From Stereum hirsutum FP-91666 SS1 (Eukaryota; Basidiomycota; Agaricomycetes; Russulales; Stereaceae): DNA of 64,000 nt. Shown one piece after another: positions 42,367 through 55,209 of the stretch (positions are counted from its first letter, which is position 1; every line of letters begins with the position of its first letter). Location: assembly GCF_000264905.1 (NCBI RefSeq), contig NW_006763131.1:348793-412792 (forward strand), read 5' to 3'. The translations under genes were made by a program, and so were the position numbers. The notes under the pieces are model-generated. The model was given only the letters and a program-made list of their open reading frames with translations, had not been told where the DNA came from and searched no databases.

Positions 42367-44260
42367 GAATAATGGGGTGCGTCCTTGTTCCTCAAAACGG
42401 TTTCTCATCCGTATATCTCACTATCATTCTGAAGATCATTGCAGCATTCCTATAATGTCGTTGTCATCGCTTAATGTCTCTTGTCGTACATGCCTCTCAA
42501 ATATTCATGTTCTAAATCTCGTGCCCCACGCGATTGAATATTTGAATGCTCTCGATGATGGACCACGGAATCTATGATCTGACGCACTTCTTTCGGTGTT
42601 TTTTTCTTGTTGATGATGCATCGCCACTAATCTGGCATTGTGCTCTTGAGCTCCGGGGCGATCTCGGCGACTGATGGCGAGTAAATCGACGATTATTGCT
42701 CGCTTTGACTGGTTTCACCTCGCGAAACAACTCCGGAGAACAAGGGGCCTTTTCGTTCACGCGGAAGAGTGGAATCGGGAAAGCCAAGATCGCTCGAGTC
42801 AATTACCGCTTGCCACATCGTCATCCTGCATCTCATCTCGAGCACGTGTGCTTTACGGAGTGCTTGCACGACCAAGATCGTTGCCCAACAGGATGGCGTG
42901 GTTCCTAGGTTTTGCTTCCAGCGATGGACCGACAGTACTATTGCCGCATACAGAGCCGCATGCCGTAGGAAAGATAATGCCAAATTCATGCCACATGCAC
43001 AGACCGCCGGGCTTGAAGCTTGAACGTTTGAACACCAGTCCTTCTAATTTCATGGTCCCGACCATATCGCGAAGGCACCGTCCACTCACTCGGTATGCAT
43101 ACCACGATGACTGCCTAACCGAACTGCTCGCCCACAATCACTCCTCCACTGCTTCGATCATGTTTTTTCCAACTCTCCGTCCAAGTCCAACGCCTAGATC
43201 GGTAGAGGAGCAAAACCCGGGCCGGCTTTTTTCTTCACGATCTAGGAGGTCTGTTTGCCAAGTTCTAGATGCAAACCGTCCTACGGCCTCCGGTCGAGCA
43301 TTTTCACTCTCATTATTGCGTCTTTGAGTGTGATTATTGATTACCGGCGTTTAAAACTTACAGCGCATTTTCCCTCTTGGCAAATGTTTTGTCTGTTTTA
43401 TGCCGGTTTTCACGCTATTCCGAGTCACAAATATTCCTAGGTGCCTTGATAAGCATGTCGGGCTCCATACAGGCCTGTGACACAGGAGTTCGCCCCTCGC
43501 ATCGGCGTGGTCAGCGCTCATCGCTCAATGCCGGTGAACCGAACTCTAGGTCGTGGCCTAGATGTTTGAATTTACCGAACGGAGCGGAGGTGGTGCCGCT
43601 GCTTTCACTGTCAGCTCTCTATCTACCATGAATGAATGGTTCCGGTGAAACAAGAAAGTTACGGTCGGTACTCGAATGAGAGTCTCCGAACGCTTACGCA
43701 TGTGACCGTCAAAGTTGGACGTTGAACTGACGAGGCGAGTTTTCACGTTTTGGAGAGGCCGCTCCAGCCGCTAGTCCAGCAAAGAGATGTTCGTGTCCCA
43801 TTTTTTGGTGGAACAGTAGTATATATATATATATCAGTAGATAGATACTTCTGAGAGAGGTAGAGGCGTGCGATACGATAACGGGGCAAGAGAAATGAGG
43901 CACGATAGATGATGAATATAGCGAGAGATCCAAATCATGGAAGCACTGAGTTACTGGAGGAATAAGACGAAGATGGATATGGGATAAACATAGATGATAT
44001 AGAAGGTGCAGGGCCGCGGAGCAGATCTGAAATCAGAAAGTGTAAGTATAAAATGGAAACGGAGATGGGTGCATGTGCATCTGGGGAAGGAACGGGATAA
44101 TTTATAGCGAAGAACACTGTCAAGTTAGTCTTTGGAAGAAAAGCGAGAAGAAAGAAGCCGAGGGAGAGCAGGGAGCTGCTGCATGCGTAGACGTTTTGAA
44201 GTGGAAATGAAGGATAATGACGAAGATGAAGAAATGAGAAGATGAAAAAAAAAACGATGA
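42367..44260. other. Gene-poor stretch
   Basis: Frames such as 42674-43327 (+) and 42693-42989 (-) lack domains, paralogues or plausible introns. A short (TA)n tract lies at 43820-43834. 43930-44250 is purine-rich on the + strand and lies 3' of the transcription factor gene. Confidence 0.4.
43820..43834. repeat. Short TA dinucleotide tract
   Basis: A 15-nt alternating TA run, a simple microsatellite with no evident role. Confidence 0.8.
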
Positions 44261-46359
44261 TCAATGGCTCATTTCACCAGACTTCGGGCTATCTCCGTCC
44301 ATACGATGGTCACCCCCCACATAATACCCCATATGAAGTGCCTCAAGGCGGAGTCCACCATCAAAATCACCGTCGAACTCTTGACCGTTTCCGTAAGATT
44401 GGCAGGTTAACATCGCGATGTCGTGGTCAGATGAGGCGGAGTTGGGAGGAAATTGGTCCAGGAGGCTATGGGGCGTAATGGGGGAGGGGTCGGAGGGAAT
44501 GGAGCCGCTCGTAGAGCTGGAGCGGGCATGGGAGGTAGAGACGGCATCGTAGTGATGATGTTGCATCGGATTCGAGTCGTGTGGGAAGCGGTACGAGTCC
44601 GCGGAGAAACTGTAACGAGAGGAAGCTACAGTATGAGTGAAGAACGAGGGATGAATAAAAAAGATGAAGAATAGGACAAGACTGACGGTTGGTGAAGATA
44701 CATGTCGTCGATAGGCTCCCCCGTGAACGTCCAACCATGCGCATTCGGCAGCATGGGAAGGGGTAGGTGCATGTGAGACACCTCCGAGGCTGCCCGTGCC
44801 CGCCCGACCTCATGATGACGCTCCAGGTTACTAAAAGAGACGTTCGGCTGAGACGTCCTACGACTCCCGTAAATCTCAGCAGCAGCCGTAGAGCTACCGA
44901 GATGCCCGCCATAATATTCGTCCTGACGATAGTTCCAGAGAGCTTGTAGTTGCGGCTGAGGGTGAGGTTGATGCTGAGGCTGGTAATGAACCTGAGAGGC
45001 GGAGTTATTGGCGTCGAGGACGGTAACGGTGTTCTTCGTTGTGTCCACCGTCGTTTGGAGCGGGTTGAAGTTGACGTTGGAAAAGTCAAGCGGGGGAGGT
45101 CGAGGTCGTCCACGTAGACCGGACGGGCGGGCTTCCAAGGAAGTTACTGACCTGATACGACCGCCGGACAAAGCCTCTGCAGCATGCTCGACGGGGCCCA
45201 TAGCCTGCTAACCATGACGAATGTTAAGTCGCTGGGAAATAGGCAGGCAGAGGGATTACTCACGGTAACGACGTTAGAATCGACCGCCATCGAGTTAGAC
45301 ATCGGACTCGAAGTATGAGCCGTAGTTATTGAACTCTCCTTGGCCAGCGACGACCGGCGGAAGTGGCTGACATTCGGCTCGCGAGGATGCACAGGAAGCG
45401 CGGAGAGCGTCGCTGCACGTTTGCGGGAAGGCTGAGCTGGCGAGTTTTTGCGACGGAAAGAGGCGGCAGAGTCAAGCTTCTCGATGAAAGAGGACTTGGT
45501 GGCGGAGGTCGGCGAGCCGTTACTCACAGGACTGGCCGGAGCGGGTGGGGGTTTCGGTTTGTTGGGGCCACGCATCTTCCGTTCCGGGGCGTACTCGCAG
45601 ATAAGTCCGCGAGAGAGGCAGCGTTTGCAATTGGGCTGTTCGCCAGAACACTGTTGAGGGAGTGGGATGAGACGGCGTCAGGATGGGATTAGAGTGGAGG
45701 TAGAGTGCGAGAGAACGTACCTTTGCCTTGCGAATTCGACATTTCTCGCACGCCTGAGCCGTACGCAGACGGGGGTGCTCTACCGTTCTCAAGAATATAC
45801 CAGTCTCAGGATCCAACGACCCAGAAACACCCGCACTAGCTACGCCACCGAAGGCGTTTGCGGCAGGAATGTTGGTGGTACGAGGCAAGATTTTGTTGCC
45901 GATCGAAAGATGTTGTATATCGAGTGGAGACTGGAGAAGGGCAGGAAGCGTACCGCCGGTAGGGAAGTGAGCTTGCGCTTGCTCCTGGGCGAGGACGAGC
46001 GCCTGATGATGCTGACTGTCATAGAAGTTTCCGTGTAAGAGAGCGAGACTCGTGGGCGAGGTAGACGGTTGGAGTTGTCCGTAGCTATGGTGAGCGGCGA
46101 GGGCGTTCATCGCCCAGAAGGAGTTGTGGGCGTGGATGTGCGAGGGATGTTGCAGATGGGAATGATCTGACTGCATGGTAGGGCTCGAGTGTGGGTACGC
46201 CTGCTGGGGTAGTAGTCGCCCGTGCGAGGAGCGGTCTGAGGTAGTGAGTTGGAAGTGAGAGTAGACGTCGCCGTGGCCTTGCGAGTGGTTGAGAACAGAA
46301 GGCGACGAAGGATAAGATACGTCGTTGAAGGTAGTGGATATGGATGAAAGGGGCGGCAT
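44261..46359 (-). CDS. Zn(II)2Cys6 fungal transcription factor
   Basis: Four exons on the - strand, 46359-45721, 45650-45264, 45204-44687 and 44609-44261, join in frame to give 630 aa. The binuclear zinc cluster spans the first intron: ACEKCRIRKAK, then CSGEQPNCKRCLSRGLICEY (C-x2-C-x6-C-x5-C-x2-C-x6-C), at residues 203-232. Basic residues follow (RKMRGPNKPKPPP). The N-terminal 200 residues are rich in His, Ser and Gln (HSHLQHPSHIHAHNSFW). After the cluster come a basic stretch (FRRKNSPAQPSRKRAA), Gln/His-rich sequence and a Ser/Pro-rich tail. No fungal-specific middle homology domain is visible, so it belongs to the simpler type with the cluster in the middle. It should bind DNA in the nucleus. 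Its targets are unknown; the neighbouring AA9 and GH31 genes are natural candidates only by position. Confidence 0.92.
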
Positions 46360-47672
46360 GACTGAGACGGGTCGTGGAGAGGATGGATCGGTTTCGGAGT
46401 AGATGAATCAACCGCTGAAAGCCCCAAATAACGGCCTTCTCAGTCGGGCGATATATATGAGGCGTAGCTGTCACTGGACCCGTAGACCAAGTTCGATCGA
46501 GAGGACTGCCGGCTTCCTTGGGAGTACCTGATGATGATGCGTACGCTCGGACGAGCGATTGAAATATTGAGGCTTTTGTCGGAGATTAGTCTGTGACGGT
46601 CTGGAAGACGATGGTCGGGGCGAGATTGTAGTGCGCTGAAAGTGTCAAGAAGAGAGAGAGAGACAGCTTGAAGCTGGTGATGATTAGCTGTCCGACTTGA
46701 GCACGATCGATGTTCGTTTGTCACTGTGTGTACACGATCTCGCGCGAACTATCCATAGGCTTGGCTCAGCTCCAGAACAATGGGAGACGATGATCGGCTA
46801 TGACCAAGGATAAACGCCATTTGCCTCCGTCAACTCCGAATCAACCGAGTATACGATCGACCAAACAACGATCCACAACCCGTATGTCAACGCGCTCCTC
46901 AAGTGCGCTGAATATTTTAACGGTAACGCTGCGGGTACGGCGGTTTCAAAATGCGAAGCCGGGTATGCTCCACAGTCAGGATTATGTGGCACTTTGCAGC
47001 CGCACGATGGCAAGGAACGATCGCCGAAGCGCACGGACGTGCGTCGCTTTTCATTATGGTTGCCCAATTCTAGCCACAACGGACCACCTCGCCCACACAA
47101 CGTTCAACCATAGAGCTTCCGTGTGCTCCCGGGAACTTTCGTCTCCCATGGGAGTATCACGAGATTTCACCAGCGAAGCGAAGAATCCCCTTTCTCACAA
47201 TGAGGGTCCCACGAGAGGAGGTTGTGTCCCATTCCTGGGGGCGTCGTTGGCAGGCGTGGTAATTCAGAAACAATATACAGCCGTAAAAGATAGCCTGCGA
47301 TTGGTTTGTCATAATAATCATCCTGAATGAACGCGGAAAATACGGAACGATCGTCAGAGAGCACGTACATATAGGGATATACAATTAGGAGTACCCGACC
47401 CACAACACAGCCTCCTCTGTAACTCCAGCCTGGACCGTCGATTGCGTCCATTTCCAACCAAAAAACAAACCGATAATGTTACACAAATAAGGCTACATCG
47501 AGCGATTGCCACCGGGGCACGGACCATAAGATAGCGTCGCGAATAAATAATAATGCAAAGAGCGTGAATGATAAGGATTCGTGGGTTTGTCGACGTAGCC
47601 GTGCATGGTGTCGTATCGCAAACGTAGTACGGTAGACGAAGGTGGGTGGAGAGGATGTGGGCGAAGGCGTAA
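46360..47672. other. Intergenic, promoter of the zinc-cluster gene and 3' flank of AA9
   Basis: No gene is seen. An AG-rich run lies near 46650. The frame at 46800-47330 on the + strand has no features and lies antisense to nothing recognisable. Confidence 0.4.
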
Positions 47673-48998
47673 TCATGAATGGCGAATCCAAGAGCGCAAG
47701 ATCTTGCTCCAGTGGCTCCTGTGTTTCGCGGCGCCCCGCTTGGCCAAGGTAGCGGTGTCCCGTTTCTTGAGATTGCACTTGGCCACATTGGAGGAGGTCG
47801 AGGATGTCCCAGATGATCCGGAGTCCGAGCCCGAACCTGTACTTGAACTTGAGCCAGAACTAGTTGTGGCTGCTGACGATGCTGTGCTCTTCGTCGCAGT
47901 AGCAGTAGAGGTCGTTGAGCCAGACGCACCGGTGGCTGACGAACCAATCGCGGAGCCGGTCGCTGTTACCGTCTGGCCGTTCTCGAGTATACCGGACGGA
48001 GCTTGTCCACCTTCCTCTGTGGATTGATCTGCTGTAGCGGCGAGGTTCGAAATATCAGGACCAGGGAAAATGTAGATCTGGTTCCCGTTGAAGATCTAAA
48101 CAATACTCTGTGAGCTTAAGCATGAAAACCTCTTATAAAGTACAAGGACGAACCGTAGGATCGTAGATACCGGGGTCGTCATCGTTGTACGCTCCAGGAA
48201 AGGCGACGGTGCTGTCTGGGGTACCAGTCCCCGAACCGCCGATGCGAACTTGCGTGCAAGAGGGGTAGAATTCGGCACCGCCCTCTGAATCGGCAAGGTG
48301 AAGAGCGATGATCTCGTGACGGATGAGGTAGTCGCCTGGCGCGAGATTGTCGGGGAGTGACACTGAGAAGGACTTCCCTTGCACTGTCGGAGTGAACAAG
48401 TCGAGAATAATTAGAATGGAGAGGAAGACAATGGCACAACGTCGGTTCTAAACGTACTAATCTCTGCCTGATACCAGGTCGAATCGTCCGACTTGAGGCC
48501 AACCTGATCGATTTTGAACCAGGCAGCGTTGGTGGAGTTGTACTGGTCGCAAGTCGTATCCTCGCACATAGCCATATAGGTCATCAACGGGCCAACTTCG
48601 TGAGGCCACTTTACCATGGAGGGAAAGGATATACAAAGATCAGAATCACAGTCGAGGGAATAGAAGATGTCACGACGTACGTTGTCCGGCCCATCAGTCC
48701 ACTGGAACACCACGGTGCTTCCAGAATTGGCGTCTGCGACTTCGCTCGCCAGCTGAGCATCAAGACCACAATTCAGATCTGGATTGCTTGCTCCCTTGAC
48801 GGGACCGTTCGAGCTGATCTGGCGTATAGGGCTGGCATTAGCAGTTTCCCCCGGAGCATTTCCGTTATAGACCGTCCCATCGATGGTGACTTGTCCAACA
48901 TATCCATGGGCCAAAACATGAGAGAAAGAAGCGAAGAAAGATGAGACAGTGAAGGCCAAGCAGGGCAGCTGCGTTCGCGAACGCATGAGAGGAAACAT
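47673..48998 (-). CDS. AA9 lytic polysaccharide monooxygenase (former GH61), secreted
   Basis: This is a copper enzyme that cleaves cellulose or related glucans oxidatively outside the cell. Four exons join in frame, 48998-48681, 48608-48458, 48383-48154 and 48095-47673, giving 373 aa. The signal peptide ends at VLA, so His31 (HGYVGQVTID) becomes the N-terminal ligand of the copper histidine brace. The second His is in NWPHEVGPLMTYMAM. The axial Tyr is in GGAEFYPSCTQVRIGG. The second-sphere His lies in DYLIRHEIIALH. Also typical are WFKIDQVGLKSDDSTWYQAE and FPGAYNDDDPGIYDP. After the catalytic domain there is a Ser/Thr/Gly-rich linker of about 80 residues with no CBM1. The C-terminus is basic (CNLKKRDTATLAKRGAAKHR and on to HS), a tail also seen in other basidiomycete AA9 proteins. 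A second possible start, Met5, would give a shorter signal peptide. Confidence 0.94.
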
Positions 48999-50143
48999 GT
49001 CGAGATACGGTGTCTGGCTTCAATCGTTGCAGACGTCGCGGTTTGATAGATAGGCCTTGCGAAGGTCGTGAGCGTCGGGGGAGGCAAAAGCAGGCGAGGC
49101 CCTCCATTTTTGTATGATCAGATGAACAAAAACGCGGTGGACAGGTCGCATTGTTCTGAAATTGGCGCCTCGAGGCAAAAGCTCGTGTGAAGAGGCACTG
49201 CCACATCTGAGCTTGTCCCCTCCCCTTTTTGTACGCTTAACTGAACAATTCATGGATTATACAGTGATTCGTCGTTAGGAAAGCGACAGACGGGTCCAAA
49301 GATTGTCCAAAGCGAAGAACAGAGACATGAACAGAGGACAGCGAACAGCAGTGAACTTGACTGGACAGAAGAAAAACCTCGTTTGGATTTGGTAGAATTT
49401 GTTGGTTGAATTTCACACGATCCCGGATTTTGCCGAATCGGGGAAAATATGCCGGAAAAGCGTCCCAGCGCCGCTTGCACGCAACCACGAACAGGCCCAC
49501 GCCCGTCGAGCACAGTGTGTCGCGCACTTGCTACTGTATCACCTCGACTTGTAGAACGGAGTGTCATAGAAAACAGAGACAAGCTTTTCCGACCGCTTAC
49601 CTTCGGCAAATTCGACTTATGATCTCTGAACGATGCTACACGCATCATAGCCCAGCACCTCAGCCTTACTTGTTCGTTTCCCTTGCTAATCGAATTTTCT
49701 GGATATGGTTGGGCTGTCACTCCTACGAATTCATGCTGGCGCATGATACATATGAGACTAGCTTTCCGGTATACTCTGAACAGACGTTCGTGGCCATGGC
49801 TTTAGTCTGTTCAAGTCTAGCGACCTCTTCTCTACCTGCCATGAGTACCGTGACTGCATGAACGCTCTTTTAAACTTCCCTGGCTTCGTTGTCTTGGTCT
49901 TCTTTCACGCATCGATTTGGATAATGCTACTAACAGGCAGCCTGCGATCGTCCAACTCTATTAGACGGAGCTATTATGTGCTGCTTCTCGATGTACTTCA
50001 TCGGAGATCTGCCCTGACTCTGTACTCGCTGCTCGGAACGGGAGAAGCTCAGGTTCGAGCGACTCTTGTATACGCACGTCGACTTGACTGTGCATCTCAC
50101 CCATTATCCTCTAGTCTATTCGACAGCGACGCTGCAGGCAGCT
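48999..50143. other. Divergent promoter region between AA9 and GH31 copy 1
   Basis: The AA9 gene (- strand) and the first alpha-glucosidase (+ strand) diverge from here, so they may share control elements. No gene is supported. The promoter block found before GH31 copies 2 and 3 is not visible upstream of copy 1. Confidence 0.45.
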
Positions 50144-53100
50144 ATGTTTGGTGTTATATGTTACGCGCTGTTACTCCTCGCACATTACAACATCGTCACC
50201 TCAGCTCAGGCTGCTTTCGATCCCGGAGATGGTACACCATCCTGGAAGTATAATGTCTCGGCATGCCCTGGTATGTGACCTTCGTATTGCGCGCCCGAGA
50301 GCGAACAGTTAACACGAACACGCGTCTTTCCAGGGTACAATCTCAAGTCTCTCCAGAACACAAAACACGGGTTTACAGCGCATTTAAATCTGGCGGGCCG
50401 GCCGTGTAATGCCTTTTCCAGCGACATTATTAACCTGACCATTCAGGTCTCATACGAGACGCAATCTCGGTGCGTCCAATGTCTCCATTCCCCATCTCCA
50501 TTTCTCTGAATCATAGTCCTCTGTCAAGACTGCACGTCAACATTTTCGATACTGCCAACCAGCAATTTACACTCCCGACAGCCTACTTTGAACCTAGGTC
50601 TACGCCACCAACCGACTCTTCGCCGTCATTCACGAGCTCTTCTAACCTCGTTTTCAACTACGAATCTACTCCCTTCGCCTTCTGGGTCACACGCCGCTCT
50701 GAACCCGACGCTGCTCCCCTTTTCGATACGCGGGTTTCATCATTGCCGCCGACGCCAATACCAGCTTTCTTCCAGCCGACTGAGTACAACCCAGGATCCA
50801 GCACCGGTTTTGACGGGTTTCCGCTTGTATTCGAAGAGCAGTACCTCCAGGTGACTGGGCAGGATCACTACAGCAATGTAGCGTACATGCTGATTACGCG
50901 TATGTTAGCTGACTTCTGCCCTTCCACTGGACGCGAACATCTACGGGCTCGGAGAAGTCGACGCAAGCAGCGGTTTCAGGAGGGATTTAAGCGTGAACGG
51001 GACTATTCAAACGATGTGGGCTCGCGACGATCCGAACTCTGTCAATCTGAATCTGTGAGTTTCCTCGACACCGATGGGTCACATGATCGCGTTTCTTTCT
51101 GAGCACCGTTTCGCTCTCCCACCAGTTATGGATCGCATCCGATCTACCTCGAACATCGGTTCAATGGAAAAACAAATACCTCTCGTTCCCATGGCGTGTT
51201 TTTGTCTAGGTATGCATGTCTGTATTACTACACTTGAGTTGCAGGCTGACATTCATCTGGACCGTGCGAACAGCGCCGCCGGAGCTGATATCATTCTCGC
51301 CACACCTCCGTCATCGGGGAAGTCGCTCATTCAGTATCGTATGTTAGGTGGTACCCTCGACTTTTATTTCTTTTCCGGTCCAGATCCCAAAAGCGTCATC
51401 GAGCAGTATGGAGAAGTCGTTGGCAAGCCTACTTGGCAGCCTCTGTGGGCATTTGGATTTCACCTGTGCCGGTGAGCGACTTATTTCGCCAGAGATTGTT
51501 CGGGGTTGGCTGATAGTACGGAAGGTGGGGCTATGAAAATATATGGCAGGTCGAGGAACAAGTTGAAAACATGCGCGCTAATGATATCCCTCTCGAAAGT
51601 ACGTCCTTGAGAAATAAAAAATTCTCTCATGATCACTGTACTCATCAGGATGTTTAGCAATCTGGAACGATATCGACGTGTATCATTCATTGCGCGACTT
51701 TACTTCTGACCCTGTCAGCTATCCCAGTGACGTGATGAGAGAGTTCACTCGTAACATGGTCAGTGAGCTTCGATATCTGTCTACGGTATTCACTCCTAAC
51801 ATCCATATCAATTCAGAGCGCCCGAGGACAACATTGTACGCTACCTTCACATTTTCTCAATCCATCCATTGATAAAATGTACTAGATATCCCGATCGTGG
51901 ATGCCGCCATTGCCCACATCGCCAACGACACCGACATCGTCAGTCTCCTTCCATCTCCAACCGACTCCTAACTAACGTCCTCTCTCGTAGTACGACCCCT
52001 TCTCCGCCGGGATCGAGAAGTGAGTGTACCTTGGCTTCTTTGGTTACACCCCTATTAATGTCCCGACTTTCATAGGGATGTCTTCATCAAGAATCCTGGT
52101 GGTTCTCTGTACATCGGTCAAGTGTGGCCCGGTTATACAGTAAGTATATACTTGTCTCATCCTTGGCCTCCACAAAATAAATTGAACCTCGAAAACATCC
52201 AGGTGTTTCCCGACTGGTTCGCTAGCAATGTGGAACAATATTGGACGGAAGCACTGGCGAATTGGTCTTTAAGTGGCGTAGAATTCTCGGGCCTATGGTT
52301 GGACATGAACGAAGCGAGTTCGTTCTGTCTAGGTTCATGGTCAGTATCATTCACCAATTGAGCTACAAACAGATCTTTCATGTTATGCCTTTGCATTCTA
52401 GCGGAAGTGGCGCCGACCTTTCCAATACCACTGCACCTTTTCCGTTCCCAGGAGATCCTGGGAACCCCGTACTTGACTACCCAGAAGGGTGCGTTCTTTC
52501 GTATTCGCCGGTCTGTTGTTACGCCCTTGGTGACCCTTGTGGTCCATCAGATACAACTCAACGTTATCCGGCCCAAGTGGCAACATCACCGTTAGCGGGA
52601 CCAAAACCTATGGAGTTGGTGCTCCTGTCTACTCACCGGTGTACCAAAGTGGGATCCGTAAGCGTGGCGTCGGTGCAGGTGGAGAGACAAATATCGATCT
52701 TAATAACCCTCCTTACACGATTCACAACGGTACGCAGTTCATCAATTCGTCAATGACGACCATGGTTGAGTAGTGCGTACTCCATCCAGGATTTTTGGGT
52801 CTATCGAATCACACAATCGCCACCAATGCCACACATGCTGGAGGCTTCGTCGAACTAGATACCCACAACCTCTTTGGATATATGGAGGAGCGAGCGACAC
52901 ACCGTGCCCTGACACAGATTCGTCCTGGTGAAAGACCATTCCTAATCAGCCGCTCGACGTTCCCCAGCTCTGGGGCTTGGACTGGTCACTGGGTGTGTTC
53001 ACGTTCTTTTCGCTCTTTATTATTCGAGATGGCGAGGCTGATATGAGCGGTGTGACGTTATAAATAGCTCGGCGACAATTATAGCAAGTGGGCGTACTTA

Positions 53101-54294
53101 CAATATAGTATCGCTGGTATCCTCCAGTTCCAGCTTTACCAAATTCCTATGGTGAGTTCCTCAGCAATGGACCTCTTTGCAGTCTGCGTACGAATGACTT
53201 CTTTCTTAGGTTGGAGCCGATACCTGTGGCTTCGGTACGTGCTCTGCTTAGTTTGCACTCGCTCACAATCTCATGATGCTCCTCATATGACAGTCGGCAA
53301 CACCAACGAGGAGTTGTGCAATCGCTGGATGCAAGCATCGGCATTTGTCCCCTTCTACCGTAACCACAACACGCGTGGCGCCATCTCTCAAGAGCCCTAC
53401 CGATGGGACAGCGTTGCTGAGGCCAGTCGCACGGCCATCGCCATACGTTATGCCATGCTTCCGTACTGGGTCAGTTCACTTCTTTATTCTAGAAATGGTT
53501 CGGCTGAATGTGCTCATTGTGCTGATGTGATATGAAGTACACACTCTTCGCTAATGCGTCAATGTACGGAACGCCTCCCGTCCGTGCGCTCTTCTTCGAA
53601 TTCCCAAACGAGCCTGAGCTATTCCCCGTCGACTTGCAATGGATGATTGGGAGTGATATCTTGGTGACACCAGTGACGAACCCAAATGTGACTTCCGTGG
53701 ATGGTTCGTCCCACATATACCATACTCTCTTTCGAATATACACTGAAGGTCTATACAGGTGTCTTCCCAGGCCGTGGAGGTGTTGCTTGGCGCGACTGGT
53801 ATACCCATGAAGTTCTTAACTCCACCCCAGGAGGCAACACAACCCTTTCCGCTCCTCTCAGCCACATCAATGTCCACATTCGCTCTGGAGCTGCCATCCT
53901 CCTCTTTTCTAAGCCAGGCTACACAACCACCGAAACCGCACAATCGCCCTACTCCCTCCTCGTCTCCCTGACCTCTGATGGGTACGCGTCTGGTAATGCA
54001 TACATTGACGACGGGATCACATTGCCCACTGAGTCCGCACCCGTGGCCAATCGAACGGTCACTTTTTCGGTTGATGGAGGACGACTGGACGTGGCGAGCG
54101 TGGGAAATTGGGATGTGGCGCAGAGGTTGGATATTCTGACGGTCCTCGGTGTGCTGGATCCACCGACGGTGGTCAGTGTGGGTGGCACTAGGCTGACCAG
54201 CGGTTGGTCATATGAGAGTGTGGTGCAGAGATTGAACGTGACGGGGATGGGGGTGGATTTGAACCTCGGGAGTACGACGATTACATGGAGCTAA
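50144..54294 (+). CDS. Secreted GH31 alpha-glucosidase, tandem copy 1
   Basis: An extracellular retaining alpha-glucosidase of the fungal AgdA/maltase type, of about 970 aa. About 21 exons can be joined in frame by GT-AG introns of 45-75 nt at the same places as in copies 2 and 3. Exon 1 (50144-50270) is a signal peptide (MFGVICYALLLLAHYNIVTS). The N-terminal beta-domain contains NIFDTANQQFTLPTAYFEPR and [14 protein letters not shown]. The catalytic barrel has [20 protein letters not shown] and [17 protein letters not shown]. The nucleophile is the Asp of [13 protein letters not shown] near 52300. [18 protein letters not shown] precedes [10 protein letters not shown] with the acid/base Asp. 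The cap contains [18 protein letters not shown] and QEPYRWDSV, and the end is a C-terminal beta-domain. A Lys-Arg-Gly site (GIRKRGVG) sits in the linker near 52663. It is the most diverged of the three (WGYENIWQ, NEASSF, HNTRGAIS) and lacks their promoter block. I see no frame-breaking lesion. Confidence 0.9.
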
Positions 54295-55209
54295 TGAACG
54301 CGAGAAGGAGGCTCAGGGCGTCCGTTATGATACTCAAAACGCTTCAACCCGCGGTCTTTCTGGACTCCATTCGAGGCCCGGTTGTTGTATTTCGATTCGT
54401 AACAGTTAATTGCCCTCCCATTTATATCCTTCTCTTGCGTGATATTTTACACCATCGCCCGGTCACACTTCATTTAAACAGCGTCGTCGATGTATTTGTA
54501 CTCCGACACAGGGGCCTGTTATATATCAACCTCCAAGTAAACACATACCTTGTCTCTAGCGCTGACTCCTTGCTCTTCCGCAGATCAAAGGCCTCCATCT
54601 CACTCTCCTCAAGTTCAGACCTACATTCAATTCGCAGTGCGTCTAGTCTCCACTTTCACTTGGACGTGCCCTGGATTCTTACGAGCAACCGTCGATATCA
54701 GTATATTAGGACGATCCTGATCCTGGTGACGATGTCACCGATGCAAACGGTGAGGGTGTCCTTCTGCCATTGCAACGAAGTTCGCCGTCGCATAGGGCGT
54801 TTTGCGTCCAGCATCATAAATTTGTGTCAATCAACTTCAAGCACCTTGAGGTAGGGAACCTCCGGGCACACATCGTACGATGTACGACGGTGCTCGTCAT
54901 CGAGCCCGACGGCAGCGCCCAAGACCTTCAGCTGACCCTGAACAGTCCAAGGCGCCTCGGCGGCGCAGAAATTACGTGTTTTGTCCAATATTGCCTGACC
55001 CTGTTATTTCACTTTAGCCTTCCTACTGGGGAAGTCCATCAAAGAAGGCGGCCACAAGACGCGGCCGTTTCTATCCGCTGACGTCTGTGAGTAAATTTGA
55101 AGGTGTTCCCTGGCTAGGGTTTCGTATAAAGGCAAGCCAGGCCGCTTCCACTTGATCGTCGGCCCTCTCCTTCATCTCAAAATTGTAGGTGCTCGTTTTC
55201 TTTGCAGCA
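54295..55209. other. Spacer between GH31 copies 1 and 2
   Basis: This is the 3' flank of copy 1, then the promoter of copy 2 with the element at 55053-55130. The + strand frame at 54285-54854 has no recognisable content. Confidence 0.45.
55053..55130 (+). promoter_or_regulatory. Promoter block of GH31 copy 2
   Basis: In order: CACAAGACGC (55053-55062), GCTGACGTCTG (55077-55087) holding a TGACGTC CRE-like palindrome, TTCCCTGGC followed by AGGG (about 55106-55119), and TATAAA (55125-55130). The ATG is 85 bp after the TATA start. The same words in the same order occur before copy 3. A bZIP site is a plausible reading of TGACGTC; this is inference. Confidence 0.7.

Noticed and set aside
42674..43327. 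217-codon + strand frame
   Set aside because: No domain, no paralogue, irregular composition, and overlapping open frames on the other strand; no reason to prefer any of them.
50144..54294. GH31 copy 1 as a pseudogene, because unspliced frames look broken
   Set aside because: Every break falls at a GT-AG intron shared with copies 2 and 3, and all joined exons keep frame and catalytic motifs.
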